Program-made: the position numbers and the translations under genes
The notes under the pieces: model-generated
Database searches by the model: none
Seen by the model: only the letters and a program-made list of their open reading frames with translations
What the model was told of the DNA's origin: nothing
From: Porphyrobacter sp. UBA7686
Lineage (GTDB): Bacteria; Pseudomonadota; Alphaproteobacteria; Sphingomonadales; Sphingomonadaceae
NCBI GenBank assembly: GCA_002482865.1
Contig: DLGU01000214.1
Span: 6,760-13,006 of the forward strand
Length of the DNA: 6,247 nucleotides
Reading direction: 5' to 3'
Shown here: piece by piece, positions 1 to 5,500 of the stretch
Layout of the letters: each line of letters opens with the position of its first letter
Numbering within the stretch: position 1 is the stretch's first letter

Positions 1-2490
1 TTCGGCCAGCCCGAAATCCGCCTGCGGCTGCTCCCCGGCTACGGCGGCACCCAGCGCCTGCCGCGGCTGCTGGCGGACCGGCGCGGGGCTGAGGGCGTGC
101 GCGATGCGCTCGACCTTATCCTTGGCGGGCGGAGCATTGATGCTGACGCGGCGCACGCGGTCGGCGTGGTCGATGAGCTGGTAAGCGGTGCGGATGATGC
201 GCTCTCGGCCGCCCATGCGGCGGTGCGCGCATTTGTGAAGTACGGCGCGGACTCTGCGCTCGGCCAAGCCTTTGCCGAACGGCACGCGGCCGCGGCGCTC
301 TGGGAAACGGCGGCGGATGTCAGCCTCGATGCGGTGCTGGAGGATGATTTCCTCCAGCGCATCCTCCGCCAGCTCGACTGGGCCGGCCGGGGCAAGGCTG
401 GCGCGCGGGCCTTGGAAGCCGTGCGTGTGGGGCTCGAACAGGGCATAACGGCGGGAACGGCGCGTGAGGCCAAGCTGTTCTCCGAAGCCATCGTCGACCC
501 CGAGGGCGGCAAGACCGGTATCCGCCAGTTCATGGACAAGATTGCGCCCCCGCTTCCGGTGCGGCGCGATGGCGTGTGGATTGATGCCGAGCACGAGATG
601 CGTGCTCAGGCGTTGGAAGCAGCAGGCGATCTGCTTCCTGTGGGAGCGCCGTTCTATCCCGGCGTGACCCCGATCCCGCGTCACCAATACGCCTTCGGCA
701 TCGCCCGCGATCCCGATACCGGCCAGCCCCGCTTCGGCCCGCCGGCAAGCCACGAGAAGGAGCTGATCGTCAGCGTGCCGGAGCCTGCGCCCAACGAAGC
801 GCTGCTCTACATGCTGACGAGCGAGGTCAACTTCAACGATATCTGGGCGCTGACCGGCATCCCGGTCTCGCCCTTCGATAGCCATGAAGAAGACGTCCAG
901 ATCACCGGCTCTGGCGGGATTGCGCTGGTCGCGGCTCTCGGCAGCGAGACGCGCGCGCAGGGGCGGATCAAGGTCGGCGATCTGGTGACGGTGTACTCCG
1001 GCACCAATGATCTGCTCAGCCCGCTGGTCGGCAATGATCCGATGTATGCGGACTTCTCGATCCAAGGATACGAGACCGAGACCGGCAGCCACGCGCAGTT
1101 CCTGACTGTGCAGGCCCCGCAGATGCACAAGGTGCCGCCTGATCTGACGCTGGAGCAGGCGGGGAGCTATGTGCTGAACCTCGGCACCATCGCGCGCTGT
1201 CTGTTCACCACCTTGCAAATTGCGCCGGGACGGACGCTGTTTGTCGAAGGCGCGGCGACAGGGACGGGGCTCGATGCGCTGCGCTCATCCGTGCGCACTG
1301 GTTTGCAGGTAACGGGGCTGGTGTCCTCGGAGGAACGCGCCAGCTTCATCACGGACGTTCAGGACGCAGTCGGGGCGATCAACCGCAAGGATACGCGTTT
1401 TGCGGGCCTCTACTCGGTGGTGCCCGAAGACAAGGCCGAAGCCCAAGCATGGGAAGCCGCAGGTGCTCCGCTTGTCGAGGAATACAAGGCGCTGAACGGC
1501 GGCAAGCTCGCCGATTATGTCGTCAGCCATGCGGGAGAGACGGCCTTTCCGCGCTCGTTCCAACTGCTGGCGGAGGGCGGTACGCTGGCCTTCTACGGGG
1601 CTTCTTCAGGCTACCATTTTAGCTTCATGGGCAAGCCGGGGACGGCAACGCCTGAGGAAATGCTCCGCCGTGCGGCTCTGCGCGGCGGCGAGGCGGTGCT
1701 GATCTTCTACGGGCCGGGATCGAATGAATTGCTCGACGAGACGGGCCTCGAAATGATCGAAGCCGCGCGCCGCTTCAACGCGCGCTCGGTCATCGCCACT
1801 ACTACCGACGGGCAGCGCGAGTTCCTGCAATCTCTGGGGCTGGAGGACGCGATCGAAGGGATCGTCAGCCTCGAAGCGATCCGGCGTCGGGAAGGGGCCA
1901 ATTTCTACTGGCCAGACACCATGCCGCGCCTGCCGGACGCGAAGGCCGATATCGAGGTCTTCAAGGCGGCAGTGCGCGACTATCAGGACCGGGTTATGAA
2001 GCCCTTCGGATCGGCTGTGGGCAAGATCCTGCGCTCCCCCGATAATCCGCGCGGCAGCCCCGATCTGGTGTTCGAACGCGCCGGACAGGACACGCTCGGC
2101 ATTTCGACCTCGCTGGTGAAGCCCTTCACGGGGCGGGTGATCTTCGCCGAAGACCTGACTGGGTGCCGCTTCACCTTCTACGCCCCGCAGGTCTGGACCC
2201 GCCAGCGCCGCATCTTCATGCCCACCGCCAACATCTTCGGCACGCACTTGTGCAACGCCTTCGAGGTTGCACGGATGAACGACATGATCGCGGCCGGGCT
2301 CCTCGAAGTGACCGAACCCGAAGTCGTGCCATGGGAAGGGTTACCCGAAGCGCATCAGGCGATGTGGGACAACCGGCACACCGGATCGACCTATGTGGTC
2401 AACCACGCGCTGCCCGAAATGGGCCTCAGGAGCCGCGATGCGCTCCTCGAAGCGTGGGCGGCACAAGGAACCGGGGAACCGGAACCTTGA
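1..2490 (+). CDS. pcs: Propionyl-CoA synthase, C-terminal part (enoyl-CoA hydratase end + acrylyl-CoA reductase domain); 5' truncated by window
   Basis: The reading frame is open from base 1 and gives 829 residues to a TGA at 2488-2490. Full-length propionyl-CoA synthase (about 1,800 residues, from memory) fuses an acyl-CoA synthetase, an enoyl-CoA hydratase and an NADPH-dependent enoyl-CoA reductase, and turns 3-hydroxypropionate into propionyl-CoA using ATP, CoA and NADPH. The synthetase and the start of the hydratase lie outside the window. Residues 1-24 carry the crotonase signature FGQPEI...PGYGGTQRLPR; Glu5 matches the second catalytic Glu of enoyl-CoA hydratases, and SIDADAAHAVGVVDEL (45-60) is a typical crotonase C-terminal motif. 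Residues about 165-245 link to an MDR-type reductase (about 246-810) resembling crotonyl-CoA carboxylase/reductase: NFND at 277-280, GroES-like KVGDLVTVYSG (324-334), dinucleotide loop FVEGAATGTG (414-423) and a typical MDR C-terminus (GTHLCNAFEVARMND, EAHQAMWDNRHTGS). No zinc-binding GHE motif is seen; ITGSGG (301-306) is in its place. It is probably cytosolic. The fusion order and the adjacent mcr support the call over a stand-alone reductase. Confidence 0.93.
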   Translation, partial: FGQPEIRLRLLPGYGGTQRLPRLLADRRGAEGVRDALDLILGGRSIDADAAHAVGVVDELVSGADDALSAAHAAVRAFVKYGADSALGQAFAERHAAAALWETAADVSLDAVLEDDFLQRILRQLDWAGRGKAGARALEAVRVGLEQGITAGTAREAKLFSEAIVDPEGGKTGIRQFMDKIAPPLPVRRDGVWIDAEHEMRAQALEAAGDLLPVGAPFYPGVTPIPRHQYAFGIARDPDTGQPRFGPPASHEKELIVSVPEPAPNEALLYMLTSEVNFNDIWALTGIPVSPFDSHEEDVQITGSGGIALVAALGSETRAQGRIKVGDLVTVYSGTNDLLSPLVGNDPMYADFSIQGYETETGSHAQFLTVQAPQMHKVPPDLTLEQAGSYVLNLGTIARCLFTTLQIAPGRTLFVEGAATGTGLDALRSSVRTGLQVTGLVSSEERASFITDVQDAVGAINRKDTRFAGLYSVVPEDKAEAQAWEAAGAPLVEEYKALNGGKLADYVVSHAGETAFPRSFQLLAEGGTLAFYGASSGYHFSFMGKPGTATPEEMLRRAALRGGEAVLIFYGPGSNELLDETGLEMIEAARRFNARSVIATTTDGQREFLQSLGLEDAIEGIVSLEAIRRREGANFYWPDTMPRLPDAKADIEVFKAAVRDYQDRVMKPFGSAVGKILRSPDNPRGSPDLVFERAGQDTLGISTSLVKPFTGRVIFAEDLTGCRFTFYAPQVWTRQRRIFMPTANIFGTHLCNAFEVARMNDMIAAGLLEVTEPEVVPWEGLPEAHQAMWDNRHTGSTYVVNHALPEMGLRSRDALLEAWAAQGTGEPEP
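2467..2486 (+). repeat. Three GGAACC copies at the 3' end of pcs
   Basis: GGAACC occurs at 2467-2472, 2475-2480 and 2481-2486, inside the codons for the short acidic/proline tail GTGEPEP that ends Pcs. The copies start 8 and 6 bases apart. The tail lies beyond the conserved reductase fold, so these bases may be freer to carry signals; the middle copy forms half of the possible EcfG promoter. The repeat could equally be a by-product of a low-complexity tail. Confidence 0.45.
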
Positions 2491-2500
2491 TGCATGCGTT
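2475..2500 (+). promoter_or_regulatory. Possible EcfG-type (general stress sigma factor) promoter upstream of mcr
   Basis: GGAAC at 2475-2479 and CGTT at 2497-2500 are separated by exactly 17 bases. This matches the known alphaproteobacterial EcfG consensus GGAAC-N16/17-CGTT at every defined base. It straddles the pcs stop codon and points at mcr. Transcription would start near 2506-2508, giving a leader of about 88 bases that includes the CTCTCCTC tract. The match is short and its first half lies in coding sequence within a GGAACC repeat, so it may be chance. An overlapping TGCGATAAT (2500-2508) looks like an extended -10 but has no good -35. Confidence 0.32.
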
Positions 2501-2550
2501 GCGATAATTGAAACGTTCTTCGCTCTCCTCCCCAGAGATTGAACGATCCG

Positions 2551-2580
2551 GCAAGCCAGCGGAGCTTGCGTTATAATTTT
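2551..2580 (+). terminator. Small hairpin followed by AT/T-rich run; weak terminator or attenuator candidate
   Basis: GCAAGC (2551-2556) and GCTTGC (2564-2569) form a perfect 6-bp stem with a 7-base loop. It is followed by GTTATAATTTT (2570-2580), a T-rich but interrupted tract. The arrangement resembles a weak intrinsic terminator that would limit read-through from pcs into mcr. The stem is short and the U run broken, so complete termination is unlikely. It could also be just an inner hairpin of the larger leader structure. Confidence 0.3.
2572..2577 (+). promoter_or_regulatory. TATAAT hexamer, possible -10 element close to mcr
   Basis: A perfect TATAAT lies in an AT-rich patch (2570-2580) unusual for this GC-rich window. 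The bases at the expected -35 position (CGGCAA at 2549-2554, spacing 17) do not resemble TTGACA, and TG is not placed correctly for an extended -10. Transcription from it would begin near 2583-2585, on or beside the Shine-Dalgarno, leaving a leader of about 11 bases. Such a transcript would lack the complementary CTCTCCTC tract. Low confidence as a promoter. Confidence 0.18.
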
Positions 2581-2582
2581 GT

Positions 2583-2588
2583 GAGGAG
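2583..2588 (+). promoter_or_regulatory. Ribosome binding site of mcr
   Basis: GAGGAG at 2583-2588 is a strong Shine-Dalgarno with 6 bases between it and the ATG at 2595. An in-frame stop (TAA, 2574-2576) lies just upstream with no ATG, GTG or TTG between it and 2595, so this site fixes the start. Confidence 0.88.
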
Positions 2589-2594
2589 AGTGCT

Positions 2595-5500
2595 ATGGCT
2601 ACGTCCAAGCCGAACACCAAAGCTGCGCCTGCTGAAACCACCACGGGACGCCTCGCCGGCAAAATCGCCGTCGTCACGGGCGCGGCTGGCAATCTGGGCG
2701 GGCATATCGTCACGCATTACCTTGCAGAGGGCGCAACCGTGGTGATGACGGGCCGCACGCCCGACCGCACCAAGGCGGCGGCGGACGCGCTGATCAAGGC
2801 GACCGGTGCCGATCCGGCGCGGATCGCCACGGTGGCGCTCGACGGCGGGGACATTGCCTCGGTTCGCGCGGCGATTGCTGAGGTGGTGGCGAAGTTTGGG
2901 CGGATCGACATTCTGGTCAACAACGCTGGGAGCGCGGGGCCCAAGCAGCCGATCGAGAACCTGCCCCTGTCTGAGGAGGAACTGGCCGCGCTGCAAAAGC
3001 AGGGCAGCACCGACAGCGAAACTGTGGGCGACGCGCTGCGCAATATCTTCGGCGTGGCGTGGAACGTCGCGCGCACCGCGGCGCCGCACATCCCTGAAGG
3101 CGGCTCGATCATCAACGTCTCGACCATCTTCAGCCGCACGCCTTACTATGCGCGCGCCGCCTATGTCGTTCCCAAGGCCGCGATGAACGCGTGGAGCCGC
3201 GAATTGTCGCTGGAGCTCGGCCCCAAGGGCATCCGCGTCAACCTTGTCTACCCCGGCCCAATCGAGAGCGAGCGCATCCGCAACGTTTTCGCCGCAATGG
3301 ATGCGGCACGGGGCGACGATGCAGGCACAACTGCCACGCAGTTCTTCGACATGATGAGCTTGGAACGCGCGACCGACGGGAACGCTAAGGCCAAGACCTT
3401 CCCCACGCCGACGGACATCGCCACCACCTGCGTCTTCCTCGGCTCGGACGAGAGCGCCGCCTACAACGGCCACGATTTCGAAGTCACCCACGGCATGAGC
3501 GTGCGCAAGGAGCAGCGCTCGACCTATCTTGCCCGCCCCACGATGCGCTCGATGGACGGCACGGGCCTTGCGGTGCTGATTGCGGCGGGCGACAATTTCG
3601 AAGAGGCGCTGGAAATCGCGCAGGTGCAATTGGCTTGCGGCGCAGAGGTCGTGCTCGGCCTGCCGCGCGCGGCTGACGTTGCCATCGCCGAGAAGCGCTG
3701 CGCTGCGCTAGGCCTGTCGGACAAGCTCGCGATCATCCGCTTCAGCCGGAAAGACCCGGCGGGCATGGAAGAGGCGCTGGAGGATTACACCAAGGGCGGC
3801 ACGCCCGTCAGCGGCGCGCTGTTCCTGCCCGCTTTGAGCGCGGGCGAATTGTCGGGGGCCATCACCGAGGCGGATGACAACGTGGTCGAAGCACTGATGG
3901 ACGCCGAACTGGCTGGCAATATGGCGCTCGCCCGCACGCTCAGCCGCTACTGGAAGCGGCATGACAACCTGCTCCAACCCCCGCGCTTCGTGTTCGTCAG
4001 CCATGCCAGCGACGGGAAGGGCGATATCTATGGCCACATCCTGCGCGCTGCGACCGAACAGCTGATCCGCATCTGGCGTGACGAAAGCGAGATCGACACC
4101 GCCCACGGGCGTCGTCGTCAAGCGGAGTGGGGCAACCAGATCGTCCGCTTCACGAACACCGAAGCCGAGAACATCCGCTTCACTGCGGGCCACGCGGCGC
4201 GCATCCTGCTCAAGGAAAGCAAGCTCGGCGAAATCACGCTCTATGTCCCCGCCAATATCGGCGAGGCGACCGGGGCGAGGAAGGCCATGCCGGGGTTCTC
4301 CGAGAACATCACCGGCCTGCACCTTGGCAAGGTGGCGCTGATCACCGGCGGTTCGGCGGGGATCGGCGGGCAGGTCGCCCGACTGCTGGCGCTCGCCGGG
4401 GGCAAAGTGATGATGGTCGCCCGGCGCGAAAGCGAGCTGGCGGTCGCCCGCGCGCGGATCGTCTCGGAGCTCGAGGATATCGGCTTTGCCGGTGTCGAGC
4501 GCCGGGTGCAGACCCTCGCCAATGTCGATGTCAGCAATTTCGAGAGCCTAAAGGGCGCGGTCGACGCGACGCTCAAGGCCTTCGGTCGGATCGACTACCT
4601 CATCAACAACGCGGGCGTTGCGGGCGCGGAGGATATGGTGGTCGACATGGGCGTCGATGCGTGGAACTACACGCTCGATGCCAACCTGGTGTCGAACTAC
4701 TTCCTGATGCACCACGTCGCGCCGCTCATGAAGGCGCAGGGCTCGGGCTACATCCTTAACGTCTCGTCCTATTTCGGCGGCGAGAAGTATCTCGCGGTCG
4801 CCTACCCCAACCGCGCCGATTACGCCGTGTCCAAGGCCGGGCAGCGTGCGATGGTGGAATCGATGGCGCGCTATCTCGGGCCGGAGGTGCAGTTCAATGC
4901 GATTGCGCCGGGGCCGGTGGATGGCGACCGCCTGTCAGGCACCGGCGGTAAGCCCGGGCTGTTCGAGCGGCGCGGCAAGCTGATCCTTGAGAACAAGCGC
5001 CTCAACGCCGTCCATGCCGCCGCGATCAAGGCAATCCGGCGCGGCGTGCGGGTCGAGGCGGTGCTGGCGCGGCTCGCCCGCAATGACACCACCAAGATGA
5101 GCCACGACACCAACAACCCGCGCGAATTGCGTGAATTGGCGCTGGCCTGCGCGCGCGAGGGCGACGGGGCCTGCACCTGGGATCAGTACCTGCTCACCCC
5201 CACCATCGCCGCCGCGCTGATCGGGCGGCTGCGGCAGGCGGGCCTGTTCCTGGACGCGCCGGAGTGGTCCGAGCGCCCCGCGTCTGAAGACGGCGATTGG
5301 CTGATGCGCGTGCCGCCCGAAGACACGCCCTTCCTCCCCGCCGACAAGATCGCGGTGGAGGCCAAGAAGGTTGGCACCGGGGTGTTGTCCAAGCTCTATC
5401 TTGGCAAGATGCCGACGGAGCATGATGTGGCGCAGGCAACCGTGTTCTTTCTCGCCGACCGTGCGGTTTCGGGTGAAACCTTCATGCCGTCCGGCGGCCT

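Larger units (their letters stand above)
2521..2592 (+). promoter_or_regulatory. Possible RNA structure sequestering the mcr ribosome binding site
   Basis: CTCTCCTC at 2523-2530 is a perfect reverse complement of GAGGAGAG at 2583-2590, which contains the whole mcr Shine-Dalgarno. The pairing extends outward by a G-U (2522/2591) and a C-G (2521/2592), giving a 10-bp helix. It closes a loop of 52 bases holding a smaller hairpin (2551-2569). In a transcript starting upstream of 2521, this would hide the ribosome binding site. The sequence shows the complementarity; folding and regulatory use are inferred. No known riboswitch class is recognised. Confidence 0.4.

Noticed and set aside
1..96. The GTG at 97 as the start of the first gene
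   Set aside because: The frame is open through base 1, and residues 1-32 already carry the crotonase FGQPEI and GGTQRL motifs, so the gene begins upstream of the window.
39..539. Minus-strand open frame of 166 codons opposite the crotonase domain
   Set aside because: Low-complexity Ser/Ala/Arg composition and full overlap with conserved pcs codons.
1606..2247. Minus-strand open frame of 213 codons opposite the reductase domain of pcs
   Set aside because: Fully antisense to conserved MDR-type reductase sequence; no motif or independent ribosome binding site seen.
2508..2545. Imperfect repeats TTGAAACG (2508-2515) and TTGAACG (2539-2545), and an inverted pair CGTTC/GAACG (2514-2518 and 2541-2545), as a possible operator
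   Set aside because: Only 5-7 bases match and neither corresponds to an operator I recognise; too weak beside the longer complementarity at 2521-2592.
2571..3629. Open frame of 352 codons on the minus strand, opposite the pcs-mcr gap and the first Mcr module
   Set aside because: It is antisense to the well-supported first SDR module. The product is Arg/His/Ala-rich without domain signatures, so it looks like a coding shadow.
3708..4322. Minus-strand open frame of 204 codons opposite Mcr module 2
   Set aside because: Antisense shadow. Its sense-strand partner is a continuous part of one Mcr polypeptide with no frameshift.
4127..4759. Plus-strand open frame of 210 codons in another frame of mcr
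   Set aside because: Low-complexity Arg/Gly-rich product, while the mcr frame over the same bases encodes the TGGSAGIG and NNAG motifs.
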